From assembly GCA_016779605.1 (NCBI GenBank), contig JADHNH010000001.1:62001-126000 (forward strand): a DNA stretch of 64,000 bases, written 5' to 3'. Source of the stretch: Nevskia sp. (GTDB lineage Bacteria > Pseudomonadota > Gammaproteobacteria > Nevskiales > Nevskiaceae). The notes below the pieces were generated by a model. The model saw only the letters and a program-made list of their open reading frames with translations, did no database searches and was not told the DNA's origin. Position 1 is the stretch's first letter; every line of letters begins with the position of its first letter. The translations under genes and the position numbers were made by a program. Positions 1 through 7,098 of this stretch are shown here, piece after piece.

Positions 1-729
1 CGAGACGGGCGGCACCATCACGCCGAGAAAGGCATCCAGCGACGCCTGCGGCAGCGCCACCGGGCGGTCGCGGCCGGTGAGCAGGTGCACGACCAGCCGC
101 AGCGGCTCGGACAGCAGGCCGGTCCGGCTTTCCACGGTGCCGAGCCGGCGCTGTCCATACGGCGCCAGCTTGGCCCTGAGATTATCCATCTGCTGGTGCA
201 GCGCCTTCAGCGCGTCGGCCTGTTCGCGCGCGCCTTCCGCGCGGTCGAGCTGCGGCGACAGCGCACGCTTCAGCCGCAGCGCCAGGCCCGTCGCACCGGC
301 CGGCGCGCGGCGCACCAGACTGAAATAGAGGTCGTTGACGTACAGGTGCCGGCCGCGAAGCCGCGCAAACCACTTGCGGTCGAGCTCCGCGGCGAAGCCG
401 GCCGGGATGCCGCCGGCCAGCGCGGGTTCCACCCGCCGCCGCACGATGTGCTGCCACACCGCGTAATCGCCGCCCGCGATGGCGCGCAGCAAGGTATTGC
501 GCGTGGTCTTGAGCCGGTCCAGCTCGCGCGTGTCCTCGGTCTCGAAGCTCTTGCCTTCGAGCTGGAGGACCTGGATCAGTTCGCCGCCGCGCGTCTGCAA
601 GGTCCAGGGATCGGCCTGGCGGATATAGGGGATGTGCTGGCCGCTGCCGGCGTCGCGCGCCGCGATGCGGCCTGCGGGAGTGCGCCTTGCCGCGGGTTTC
701 AGAAGCTGGGCCTTGGCGCGGCTGGACAC
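1..729 (-). CDS. virB4: VirB4-like conjugation ATPase, N-terminal part (cut by window edge)
   Basis: Reading the minus strand from a GTG at 729 gives 243 codons with no stop, running off the left edge. The start reads VSSRAKAQLLKPAARR, then IPYIRQADPWTLQTRGGELIQVLQLEGKSFE, which resembles the N-terminal domain of VirB4/TrbE/CagE ATPases. These energise assembly of the type IV secretion channel and pilus at the inner membrane. The Walker motifs lie in the C-terminal half, outside the window, so ATPase identity rests on the N-terminal match and the position directly after VirB3 (stop 15 bases upstream). No in-frame ATG is suitably placed, so GTG is the best start. The gene belongs to a virB2-virB3-virB4 transcription unit. 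Confidence 0.82.
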   Translation of the reverse strand, partial: MSSRAKAQLLKPAARRTPAGRIAARDAGSGQHIPYIRQADPWTLQTRGGELIQVLQLEGKSFETEDTRELDRLKTTRNTLLRAIAGGDYAVWQHIVRRRVEPALAGGIPAGFAAELDRKWFARLRGRHLYVNDLYFSLVRRAPAGATGLALRLKRALSPQLDRAEGAREQADALKALHQQMDNLRAKLAPYGQRRLGTVESRTGLLSEPLRLVVHLLTGRDRPVALPQASLDAFLGVMVPPVS

Positions 730-743
730 GGCGGGATGTCCAG

Positions 744-1037
744 TCAGTACGGCAAGTACAGGTTGCAGCGGTACAGCGGCCGGTTGCGCACCGGCCGGGC
801 GTGCTGCGCAACCCGGAGCAGGATGTCGAAGAACCGTGGGTCCCACTTGCACAGCAGCACGCCGGCGGTGTGCAGCGGCAGGATCAGCAACAGGTACAGC
901 AGGCTGTTGCCCATCAGGAACAGCACCGTGACGGCCATGCCTTCCAGCACGAAGTAGGAGTAGGTCACGCCCAGCAACATCAGCGGCCGGGTCATGCCGA
1001 CCACCAGGGGGTCGCGAGTGGTGCGCTCCTCGTTCAT
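744..1037 (-). CDS. virB3: VirB3-like inner-membrane conjugation protein
   Basis: This 97-residue protein starts MNEERTTRDPLVVGMTRP. A long hydrophobic stretch at about residues 15-62 forms two membrane segments, followed by a basic tail (LLCKWDPRFFDILLRVAQHAR). Length, the RPxMLxGV-type N-terminus and the hydrophobic pair fit VirB3/TrbD, an inner-membrane partner of VirB4 in type IV secretion. It starts 3 bases after the virB2 stop and ends just before virB4, as in other T4SS operons. VirB3 sequences diverge widely, so the call leans on context as well as sequence. Confidence 0.82.
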   Translation of the reverse strand: MNEERTTRDPLVVGMTRPLMLLGVTYSYFVLEGMAVTVLFLMGNSLLYLLLILPLHTAGVLLCKWDPRFFDILLRVAQHARPVRNRPLYRCNLYLPY

Positions 1038-1040
1038 GTC

Positions 1041-1379
1041 TCAGCCGCCGGCGGAGGTGGTGAAGAACGAGACGATGGCGTCGGCACCGAACACCAGCAC
1101 GATGCCGCCGATGACCGAGCCGGCCCAGAACCAGCGCAGCCGGCCGACCAGGGCGGCGATACCCAGGCCGATAACGGCGAGGGCCGCCAGCGTGCGCATG
1201 GCGGTGCTCTGCAGGAAGCCGTGGATGGCGTTGAGCGCGCCGGACACCGGCGCGATGTCCTGCGCCTCGGCCACCAGCGGAACCGCAAGTACCAGTATTG
1301 CCAGCAGCAGGGAGCGATTAAGCAGCGCGACATCGGGCGCCGGCGGCCGGCACAGCGGGTTGTTCTTGTTCACGTCCAT
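1041..1379 (-). CDS. virB2: VirB2-like conjugative pilin precursor
   Basis: From ATG 1379 the protein has 112 residues beginning MDVNKNN. A GGAGG lies just upstream, although its spacing is short. A longer in-frame start exists at 1430. A signal-peptide-like segment (SLLLAILVLAVPLVAEAQ) is followed by two hydrophobic helices joined by a short basic loop (GRLRWFW), the usual VirB2 layout. VirB2 is the major T-pilus subunit, cleaved by signal peptidase and stored in the inner membrane before assembly. It is the first gene of the leftward virB2-virB3-virB4 unit. The 260 bases to the divergent gene at 1641 should contain its promoter, but no clear sigma70 boxes were seen. Confidence 0.78.
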   Translation of the reverse strand: MDVNKNNPLCRPPAPDVALLNRSLLLAILVLAVPLVAEAQDIAPVSGALNAIHGFLQSTAMRTLAALAVIGLGIAALVGRLRWFWAGSVIGGIVLVFGADAIVSFFTTSAGG

Positions 1380-1640
1380 GTCCTCCGACCCGGGGCAATC
1401 CGTTGCCCGAACCCGGTGCTCGCCAAGCAAGCTAATGTTTGACCGCGCAGTACCGCTTTTGGTTCAGCGTCAATTGCTAAGTTGCGGCCGCTTCTTGTGT
1501 TCTTGGTGTCACGGCCGCGAAAGTTGCAGCTTCATAACGCCGCCCCGAGGTGGTGCACGCGCGCAGTGGTACCATCAACAAGGCCGCCGTTGGTCTGGAT
1601 GGCGGCGGCAATATTCAAGGATGAACCGCTTGTCAGGGTC

Positions 1641-2204
1641 ATGACCGAGGACGATTCCAAGGATTCGGATGCACCGAAGGTGGTGCGGCTGTTTCCGGCG
1701 CGGCCGCACGCAGCCGACGCGGAGCCGGCGGAGCGCGAAACAGGTGCAGAATTGCCGAACCTGGCCGATCTCGGCACCGAAGTGAACCGCTACATGGCGC
1801 ACGCCCGGGTGGCGCCGGCGGAGCAGCCGGCCGCGCCGGCGGAACCCGAAATCAAGGTGGTGGTGCAGCGGCGCCAAGCCCCGCCGCGCGGGCATCGCAA
1901 CGCGGTGCGCTGCTCGCAGTGCGACCAATACACCTGGCGCGACACCGAGGAGTGCATCCACTGCGGCGTGAACCGCGCAGCGCACGCGGCGCAGGTCGAG
2001 GCGGCGCGGCACACCGAGTGGCAGGCCATCCTCTGGTCCGGCGCCATCCTGAGCTGGGGCGTGCTGGGTTTGTGCCTCTACGCACTGCAGACTTATGCGA
2101 TGCCGGCACGTTTGGCGCAAATCCTGTGGTATGCAGTCTACGCCATCGGCGGCGCCAACGCGATCGGCTTCTGGATTCGGGCGATGAGCAAGCCCCGAAG
2201 CTGA
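1641..2204 (+). CDS. Zinc-ribbon membrane protein of the conjugative element, function unknown
   Basis: The likely start is the ATG giving MTEDDSKDSDAPKV (187 residues); upstream in-frame codons look non-coding. Residues about 90-115 carry two Cys pairs, CSQC and CIHC, spaced as in a zinc ribbon. Two hydrophobic segments follow (AILWSGAILSWGVLGLCLYAL and ILWYAVYAIGGANAIGFWI). The N-terminal half is rich in Pro, Ala and Glu and probably disordered. It is transcribed away from the virB genes and sits 11 bases before the next gene. A membrane-tethered cytoplasmic zinc ribbon is visible, but no named family is recognised, so a regulatory or conjugation-accessory role is only an inference. Confidence 0.65.
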   Translation: MTEDDSKDSDAPKVVRLFPARPHAADAEPAERETGAELPNLADLGTEVNRYMAHARVAPAEQPAAPAEPEIKVVVQRRQAPPRGHRNAVRCSQCDQYTWRDTEECIHCGVNRAAHAAQVEAARHTEWQAILWSGAILSWGVLGLCLYALQTYAMPARLAQILWYAVYAIGGANAIGFWIRAMSKPRS

Positions 2205-2215
2205 GGCTGGGCCGC

Positions 2216-2623
2216 ATGGGGCGCGCGTACTTCGAGGTGACCCCGGCCGAGTCTCTCTGCCGCTGGGTGCGGTGGAATGTCTACTGCCGGCTGCGCCGCC
2301 ACACGCTTTGCCGACTTGAAGTCCTCGAATGGCGGCGCGCTCCCAACGGCGAGCGGCCCAATTTCTGCGGCTGTTGCAACATGCTGCTCAAGCCTGATTC
2401 TTTCCAGCACTACGGGGTGTTGTTCAAGGACGGCGAGCAGGTACGGGTCGAAGCGGTCAATTGGCAGCACGCCCTCAACTTGGTGACGGCGGGTCCGGAT
2501 GCGTGCTGGGCGCAGCGCGGCGGCGAGTGGGAACTGCAGTCGCCTTTCCTGCGGCATCCGGCGAATGTGTGCACGGTGCGGCGCGCAGAAGACCCAGCTG
2601 GCGCCGCTGGAACAGATCGCTGA
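2216..2623 (+). CDS. Hypothetical protein of the conjugative element
   Basis: The frame opens at ATG 2216 with MGRAYFEVTPAESLCRWVRW and gives 135 residues. It is rich in Trp, Arg and Cys and contains FCGCCNMLLKPDSFQHYGVLFKDG, where the close cysteines could bind metal. No membrane segment or signal peptide is seen. It follows the zinc-ribbon gene by 11 bases and is probably cotranscribed with it. No family is recognised. The same frame stays open far upstream inside the previous gene, but that part is arginine-rich shadow sequence, which is why the start was placed at 2216. Confidence 0.5.
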   Translation: MGRAYFEVTPAESLCRWVRWNVYCRLRRHTLCRLEVLEWRRAPNGERPNFCGCCNMLLKPDSFQHYGVLFKDGEQVRVEAVNWQHALNLVTAGPDACWAQRGGEWELQSPFLRHPANVCTVRRAEDPAGAAGTDR

Positions 2624-2712
2624 CCGCTCGCACGCGCAACACTGCCACGCGTTACACCGCGACCTGCGGCAGCTTGGGCCTCGCAATCCGAAGCCGCCGA
2701 TTTGCTACGCGG

Positions 2713-2901
2713 TCAGACGTGCCTGAACTTTCCGTTCAATCCCTTCACCTTGATGTCGCCTTCCGGCGCAAACTTCCGCGCCTTGGCGATCGCCTGCTGC
2801 TGAGTCTCGGTGATTGCACTTGCTTTCTCAGCGTGCGGCTTCTTCACGTTCCAGCGTCCGTCGGAGCGCGGCTCGACGAAATATTCATCATGCTTGGCCA
2901 T
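2713..2901 (-). CDS. DUF2188 family small protein
   Basis: Sixty-two residues start MAKHDEYFVEPRSDGRWNV and end with GDIKVKGLNGKFRHV. The pattern of a reiterated 'R.DGRW.VK..' strand, a helix containing TQQQAIAKARKFA, and a final basic strand is that of the DUF2188 family. These small proteins are common on mobile elements and their function is unknown. The start is set by AAAGGGA six bases before ATG; the open frame continues upstream to 2985 but without a comparable ribosome site. It points toward the two plus-strand hypothetical genes and is probably its own unit. Confidence 0.75.
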   Translation of the reverse strand: MAKHDEYFVEPRSDGRWNVKKPHAEKASAITETQQQAIAKARKFAPEGDIKVKGLNGKFRHV

Positions 2902-3187
2902 GTCATTCCCTTTCATTGGGTTGCTTGTGTAAACCGCCCAGCAGCCGGGCGGGACATGGAATATTAGAGTGCGGCGCCTATACAAAAATTCAAGGGGGCA
3001 GGCTTCGGCTCGGACGTTCGCTGTCGTCGCAAGATTGGACTCGCATCGATGGCGTCTCCCGGCTGCGCGGGGACCGGGTGCTATTCGCTGCGCTCACCGA
3101 GCCGCTGCGCGTCTCGGCCCTTCGGGTAACGCCCCCTGACGCGACAGCGGGCTGGAGATCAAGGGCGGCGCGCACAGCCGGATTTCG
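2902..3187. other. Intergenic stretch before the IS66 copy
   Basis: About 290 bases between the DUF2188 start and the insertion sequence. Short open frames exist on both strands but none has a ribosome site or recognisable product. It presumably contains the leftward promoter for the DUF2188 gene. No other structure was identified. Confidence 0.4.
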
Positions 3188-3195
3188 GCTGGATC
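3188..3195. repeat. Left 8-bp target-site duplication of the IS66 copy
   Basis: GCTGGATC directly abuts the left terminal repeat and is repeated exactly at 5614-5621 after the right terminal repeat. IS66-family transposition characteristically duplicates 8 bp of target. Confidence 0.92.
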
Positions 3196-3246
3196 GTAAG
3201 CGTCCGCTAGAGGCACATGGCATGTGACGCCGTGTGCGGTAAAGCT

Positions 3247-3275
3247 GGTGCCCACCTATTTCTGAGGTGGACACC
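3247..3275 (+). promoter_or_regulatory. Hairpin covering the tnpA ribosome site
   Basis: GGTG-c-CCACCT pairs with AGGTGG-a-CACC around the loop ATTTCTG. The hairpin ends at the base before the tnpA ATG and buries the only Shine-Dalgarno-like run (GAGGTGG). Such structures in other insertion sequences limit translation of read-through transcripts from flanking promoters. The pairing is directly visible; the regulatory role is inference. Confidence 0.6.
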
Positions 3276-3674
3276 ATGTCGAAGGATCAAACGCCTGTCA
3301 CCGCGATAGCCGAAGAGGGCGAGCGCCGCCGCCGCAGCGACGCCGAGCGGCGCCGGATTGTCGAGGAGACCTACGCACCGGGCGCCTCGGTGTCCGTGGT
3401 GGCACGGCGCCACGACGTCAACGCCAATCTGGTGTTCAAGTGGCGCCAGCGCTATGGGCGGCGCCAAGCCGCGCCGCAAGCCGAGTTCCTGCCCGTCGCC
3501 GTGGAAACGTCGACGGCCGATGTCGTACCTCCGGCGCCCAAGCGCCGCCGCGCTCGCAAGCCCGCTGCGGAGGGCTTCATCGAAATCGAATTCTCCGATG
3601 GCCACCGCGTGCGCGTGCATGGCAGTGCTGATGGCCGCACCGTGCGCAGTATCATCGAGGCCCTATCGCGGTGA
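3276..3674 (+). CDS. tnpA: IS66 family accessory protein TnpA (helix-turn-helix)
   Basis: The 132-residue protein starts MSKDQTPVTA. It has a helix-turn-helix core (RRRSDAERRRIVEETYAPGASVSVVARRHDVNANLVFKWR) and a basic middle (KRRRARK). Its C-terminus ends in a GFIEIEFSDGHRVRVHGSADG strand region, typical of the IS66 first ORF. It is required with TnpB and TnpC for IS66 transposition and probably contributes DNA binding. ATG 3276 is preferred over GTG 3267 because GAGG sits eight bases before it. Its stop overlaps the tnpB start as GTGA, implying translational coupling. Confidence 0.9.
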   Translation: MSKDQTPVTAIAEEGERRRRSDAERRRIVEETYAPGASVSVVARRHDVNANLVFKWRQRYGRRQAAPQAEFLPVAVETSTADVVPPAPKRRRARKPAAEGFIEIEFSDGHRVRVHGSADGRTVRSIIEALSR

Positions 3675-4018
3675 TCGGTCCACCTGGCGGTGCACGCGTC
3701 TGTCTGGCGGCGGGAATCACCGACATGCGCAAAGGTTTCGACGGCCTGGCCGCCCTGATCCAGCAGGTGCTGACCGAAGACCCCTTCTCCGGCCAGGTCT
3801 TCGTCTTCCGCGGGCGGCGCGGCGACTTGGTCAAGCTGCTGTGGTGGGACGGCGACGGCCTGTGCCTGTTCTCCAAGCGCCTGGAGCGCGGCAAATTCAT
3901 CTGGCCCAGAGCCAGCAGCGGCACGGTTCACCTGACGGCCGCGCAGCTGTCGATGCTGCTGGAAGGGATTGATTGGCGCCGACCGGAGCGCACCTGGACA
4001 CCGCAGCAAGCGGCTTGA
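3671..4018 (+). CDS. tnpB: IS66 family accessory protein TnpB
   Basis: This 115-residue protein begins MIGPPGGARVCLAAGITDMRKGFDGLAALI and contains DPFSGQVFVFRGRRGDLVKLLWWDGDGLCLFSKRLERGKF, the hallmark of IS66 Orf2 (the 'TnpB' of IS66, unrelated to the RNA-guided TnpB nuclease). It is needed for transposition but its biochemical role is not settled. The GTG start overlaps the tnpA stop by four bases. Full family length with no frameshift. Confidence 0.94.
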   Translation: MIGPPGGARVCLAAGITDMRKGFDGLAALIQQVLTEDPFSGQVFVFRGRRGDLVKLLWWDGDGLCLFSKRLERGKFIWPRASSGTVHLTAAQLSMLLEGIDWRRPERTWTPQQAA

Positions 4019-4053
4019 ATTATCGAAGATTTGTCATGCTTTTTGCGTAATCT

Positions 4054-5598
4054 TTGAGCGTGCTCGATCACTCTCAAACTGATCTGCCGACCGACGCCAG
4101 TGCCCTGAGGGCGCTGCTGATCGAGAGCCGCGCCGAGAATGCCCGGCTGCGCACTACCGTGGTCCATCACCAGGCCCTGATCGACAAGCTCAAGCTGCAG
4201 CTGGCGCGGCTGCGCCGCATGCAGTTCGGGCGCTCCTCGGAAAAGGTCACGCTCGAGATCGAGCAGCTGGAGCTGCTGATCGAAGAGCTGGAAACGCCGA
4301 CGCCGGCACAGGTGAAAGCGGCGGCACAGCCTCTAGTACCCGAATCACCCAGGACGCCCCGCAAGCTGCCCGAGCACCTGCCGCGGGAGCCGGTGGTGCA
4401 CGAGGTGTCCTGCACCTGCGCCACCTGTGGCGGTGAGCTGCGCAAGGTTGGCGAGGACATCTCCGAGATGCTGGAATTCGTGCCGGAGCACTGGAAGGTG
4501 ATCCAGCACATCCGTCCCAAGTACGCCTGCGGCGCCTGCGACACCCTGGTCCAGGCCCCGGCACCGATCCGGCCGATCGCCAAGGGCATGGCCGGGCCCG
4601 GTCTGCTCGCGCATGTCCTGGTGTCCAAGTACGCCGATCATTTGCCCCTGTACCGGCAGTCCGAGATCTACGCCCGCGCCGGCGTCGAGCTGGAGCGGTC
4701 CACCCTGGCCGACTGGGTCGGCGGCGCGGCGGCCTTGCTGGCGCCCTTGGTGGAGGTCCTGGGCAGGCATGTCCTTTCAGCAGGAAAGCTGCACGCCGAC
4801 GACACGCCGGTGCCGGTGCTGTCGCCGGGGCTGGGCAGGACCAAGACCGGCCGACTCTGGACTTACGTGCGGGATGATCGCCCTTGGGCCGGTGAAGCGG
4901 CGCCGGCGGTGCTGTTCCGGTATTCGGCTGATCGCAAGGGCGAGCATCCCAGGATGCACCTGGCGACTTTCCAGGGCAGCCTGCAGGCCGATGGTTACGC
5001 CGGCTTCCACCACCTGTACGACGGCGGGAAGATCCGGGAAGCGGCCTGCTGGGCGCATGTGCGGCGCAAATTCTTCGACATCCACCAGGCCAACGGCTCG
5101 CCCGTCGCGCAAGAGGCGCTGGAGCGCATCGGTGCCTTGTACGACATCGAGAGGGACCTCAAGGGCAAACCGCCCAATGTCCGGTGCGCGCAGCGACAAG
5201 CCCGCGCAGGGCCGCTGCTCGACCAGCTCAGAAGCTGGCTCCATGAGTGCTTGGCTAGGCTGTCGGCGAAATCCGAGCTGGCCGGTGCCATCCGCTACGC
5301 GACATCGCGCTGGCCAGCACTACTACGCTATTGCGACGACGGCACTCTGGAAATCGATAACAACGCCGCCGAGCGCGCGCTGCGCGCGGTGGCCCTCGGA
5401 CGAAAGAATTATCTGTTTTGCGGCTCGGACGAGGGTGGCGAGCGCGCAGCGGCCATCTACAGCCTGATCGGCACCGCCAAGCTCAACGGCATCGACCCGG
5501 AAGCTTATCTGCGGCACGTCATCGGCAACATTGCGGAACATCCGGCCAGTCAGCTCGACGCGCTGTTGCCTTGGAACCTTGGCTCACAGCTGGGGTGA
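4054..5598 (+). CDS. tnpC: IS66 family transposase TnpC
   Basis: From a TTG start the protein is 514 residues. It has an N-terminal coiled region (LIESRAENARLRTTVVHHQALIDKLKLQLARLRRMQFGRSSEK) and a zinc-finger-like segment with paired cysteines (CTCATC and CGACD). A DDE nuclease domain follows, with candidate acidic residues in LHADDTPVPV, in LQADGYAGFHH before the CWAHVRRKF signature, and at IDNNAAERALR. It cuts and joins the IS ends. Length is normal and the frame is intact, so the element may be active. A rare leucine start and 35-base gap after tnpB suggest low expression. Confidence 0.95.
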   Translation: MSVLDHSQTDLPTDASALRALLIESRAENARLRTTVVHHQALIDKLKLQLARLRRMQFGRSSEKVTLEIEQLELLIEELETPTPAQVKAAAQPLVPESPRTPRKLPEHLPREPVVHEVSCTCATCGGELRKVGEDISEMLEFVPEHWKVIQHIRPKYACGACDTLVQAPAPIRPIAKGMAGPGLLAHVLVSKYADHLPLYRQSEIYARAGVELERSTLADWVGGAAALLAPLVEVLGRHVLSAGKLHADDTPVPVLSPGLGRTKTGRLWTYVRDDRPWAGEAAPAVLFRYSADRKGEHPRMHLATFQGSLQADGYAGFHHLYDGGKIREAACWAHVRRKFFDIHQANGSPVAQEALERIGALYDIERDLKGKPPNVRCAQRQARAGPLLDQLRSWLHECLARLSAKSELAGAIRYATSRWPALLRYCDDGTLEIDNNAAERALRAVALGRKNYLFCGSDEGGERAAAIYSLIGTAKLNGIDPEAYLRHVIGNIAEHPASQLDALLPWNLGSQLG

Positions 5599-5613
5599 TC
5601 GGCGGACGCTTAC

Positions 5614-5621
5614 GCTGGATC
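5614..5621. repeat. Right 8-bp target-site duplication of the IS66 copy
   Basis: GCTGGATC follows the right terminal repeat immediately and is identical to 3188-3195. Confidence 0.92.
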
Positions 5622-5664
5622 GGCGAACACAGACTTAAGCCGTACGAGCCGGTGCCGACTAGCC

Positions 5665-5907
5665 TTAGCCGGGTACGTCGTCGTGGTGGCCTTGCTTGAG
5701 GCGGCCGACCGCCAGCGCGACCCGCCGGCGGTGAGCCGCCAGCTGCGCGTAGTATTCGTTCAGGGTGGCCTGTGGCGGCTCGTCGGCGAAGAACGGAGCG
5801 ATCCGGGCCGCGGCTTCGAGCCAGTGCAGCATGCTGTTGCGTAGCCGGGATCGGGTCGAGTCCCGCCTCGCATCCGCTTGCGGCTTGTTGCTGGACATCT
5901 GTTTCAC
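5665..5907 (-). CDS. Hypothetical small protein of the conjugative element
   Basis: The 80-residue frame starts at GTG 5907 with GAGG seven bases upstream and reads MKQMSSNKPQADARRDSTRSRLRNSMLHWLEAAARIAPFF at its N-terminal half. A second in-frame ATG lies at 5898. The protein is basic and mostly helical in appearance, with no membrane segment or motif. It is leftward, downstream of the toxin-antitoxin-like pair, and separated from it by about 320 bases. No family is recognised; the ribosome site and the protein-like composition support coding. Confidence 0.5.
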   Translation of the reverse strand: MKQMSSNKPQADARRDSTRSRLRNSMLHWLEAAARIAPFFADEPPQATLNEYYAQLAAHRRRVALAVGRLKQGHHDDVPG

Positions 5908-6230
5908 GAACGAACCTCGGTGTCAGAGGTGTCAGAGCGCCGTTCCGGCCCCGGCTGTCATACGCGATCAGCGCTCATCGACAGCCCCTGAGTCTGCCAC
6001 TTCACCCAAGCATTGACCTGCGCGATTCCGTGCGGCTCCGCCGCGCCATGGGCCGTCACGCCGAGCGCGCTTTGCGCGCTCAAAAGCCTGAGACATCACG
6101 CAATTGGCAAATTGCCCGGAAACCCTTGCCCCATGCGGGTTTCCGTGTATTCGCACCCACTGCTCGATGTATTCAGCGCCCCTCTGCAACGCCCGTCCCG
6201 TCCGCGTTTGAGCGTATTCGCACCAGCCGG
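5908..6230. other. Gene-poor stretch with a GC hairpin
   Basis: No confident gene. A minus-strand frame (5968-6234) begins by overlapping the toxin stop as TTGA, but its product is arginine-rich and resembles no family, so it is not called. The stretch holds an inverted repeat GAGCGCGC-TTT-GCGCGCTC at 6063-6081. It lacks a T-run on the minus-strand 3' side and so is not a clear terminator. Confidence 0.4.
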
Positions 6231-6824
6231 TCAAGGTGCCGGAAAGGTCGCGGCATCGACGCGAAACAGGCCGACTATCACATCGGGATTCCTGACTGCG
6301 AGCTGGATGTGAGTCTTTTCTCTAAAGCCGGCACTCGGGTATGCCTCGTCGCCTTCGTCGAACACGCCAAAGACGGTGTCGTAGGAATCGAGCCCATCAT
6401 CCGCACGGAGTTGGTGCAGGGTCTCGATCACGGCACAGTCGAGTCGTCGGAGCAGGGGCACTCCGCTCTTGGGCCGTGTGTTCCTCGGCATTTCATGCCC
6501 GCCATGCAGCGTTTCGACCACCTTATAGGCCGCGCGTAACTCCTCGATCACGCCATAGTCGGTCAAATTCAGGCACAGGCCGGGATAGACCAGGGCACCG
6601 ACCACGAACGGGGTTTTAATCTTGCCGGCTGCCCTTCCGGCCAATGCCCAATCCCAGGCGCGCTCTGGACTGTCGGCCCAGAAGTAGATCCCGTTGCCGA
6701 GCCAGTCGTAGTTCTCGACTGAAGGCTTCAGCTTGTCCTTGCCGGCGAGCACCGCCTCGCCGACTGCAGCGTCGCAGCCGTGATAGCCGACGATGTGGCC
6801 GAGGGTGTGCCGGGTCCGGCTCAC
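6231..6824 (-). CDS. ADP-ribosyltransferase-like protein, probable toxin of a two-gene module
   Basis: The 197-residue protein starts at a GTG overlapping the upstream small gene as GTGA. It opens with HIVGYHGCDAAVGEAVL, followed by LKPSVENYDWLGNGIYFW and late on FREKTHIQLAVRNP. The order 'YHG', then 'G-[NI]-GIYFW', then a Glu in a strand is the arrangement of the His-Tyr-Glu class of ADP-ribosyltransferase folds. Candidate residues are His15, the Tyr of GIYFW and the Glu of FREK. No signal peptide or membrane segment is seen, so it would act in the cytoplasm. Overlap with a small, well-initiated gene is the organisation of toxin-antitoxin pairs. Fold and role are inference from motifs; the target is unknown. 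Confidence 0.6.
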   Translation of the reverse strand: MSRTRHTLGHIVGYHGCDAAVGEAVLAGKDKLKPSVENYDWLGNGIYFWADSPERAWDWALAGRAAGKIKTPFVVGALVYPGLCLNLTDYGVIEELRAAYKVVETLHGGHEMPRNTRPKSGVPLLRRLDCAVIETLHQLRADDGLDSYDTVFGVFDEGDEAYPSAGFREKTHIQLAVRNPDVIVGLFRVDAATFPAP

Positions 6825-7009
6825 TGATAGTGCGCGGTGAGCTTTCCGGACTTGGTGACGATACCTGCTTTCCGCAGGACTTCGAGCGAGCGCTTCTTGC
6901 TCGCGGCAACCTTGTTCGCATATTCGATGATGCTGCCGGCGACAGGCCTGCCCGCGACGATCCGCACGCTTGCGGCGTGGCCGTTCGTCGCTTTCTTCGC
7001 AGTCTTCAT
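6821..7009 (-). CDS. Small basic protein paired with the ART-like gene, probable antitoxin
   Basis: Sixty-two residues begin MKTAKKATNGHAASVRIVAG and end VTKSGKLTAHYQ. A textbook ribosome site (AGGAGGG, six bases before ATG) fixes the start at 7009; a GTG at 7027 is also in frame. The product is Lys/Ala-rich, with helical-looking segments IIEYANKVAASKKRSLEVLRKAGI. Its stop overlaps the next start by four bases, so the pair is translationally coupled, the small protein being made first. Position, size and strong initiation fit an antitoxin, but no known antitoxin family is recognised. Confidence 0.6.
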   Translation of the reverse strand: MKTAKKATNGHAASVRIVAGRPVAGSIIEYANKVAASKKRSLEVLRKAGIVTKSGKLTAHYQ

Positions 7010-7045
7010 TTCAAGCCCTCCTGTCACCTCGACAGTTTAGCGCCT

Positions 7046-7068
7046 ACATCGACGAGGCCGCCAGCACC
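7046..7068. repeat. 23-bp direct repeat, copy 1
   Basis: The 23 bases (starting ACATCGACGAGG, ending GCCAGCACC) recur exactly at 7861-7883 in the same orientation. Copy 2 is the 3' end of the Xre gene. Copy 1 lies downstream of the recombinase in non-coding sequence. Confidence 0.85.
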
Positions 7069-7084
7069 GAGGGTCAGGGTGCGC

Positions 7085-7098
7085 TTGCGTCTCATGGG
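7085..7098. repeat. 14-bp direct repeat directly after the recombinase stop
   Basis: TTGCGTCTCATGGG here equals 7706-7719, which spans the recombinase start codon. On the minus strand the gene's stop (7099-7101) is followed at once by CCCATGAGACGCAA, the same sequence that begins the gene. Confidence 0.8.

Larger units (their letters stand above)
3196..5613 (+). mobile_element. Complete IS66-family insertion sequence, 2418 bp
   Basis: The ends are inverted: GTAAGCGTCCGC at 3196-3207 matches the reverse complement of 5602-5613 exactly. The flanking 8-bp duplication GCTGGATC is perfect on both sides. Inside are the three genes expected of the family (tnpA, tnpB, tnpC) in order on the plus strand, all open and of normal length. 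The copy therefore looks intact, and the undecayed duplication suggests recent arrival. It has landed between genes of the conjugative element and no clearly interrupted gene was recognised. Confidence 0.93.

Noticed and set aside
5968-6234. Minus-strand frame coupled to the toxin stop as a third gene of the module.
   Set aside because: The product is arginine-rich and low in protein-like patterning, part of it comes from a GC hairpin, and there is no independent ribosome site.
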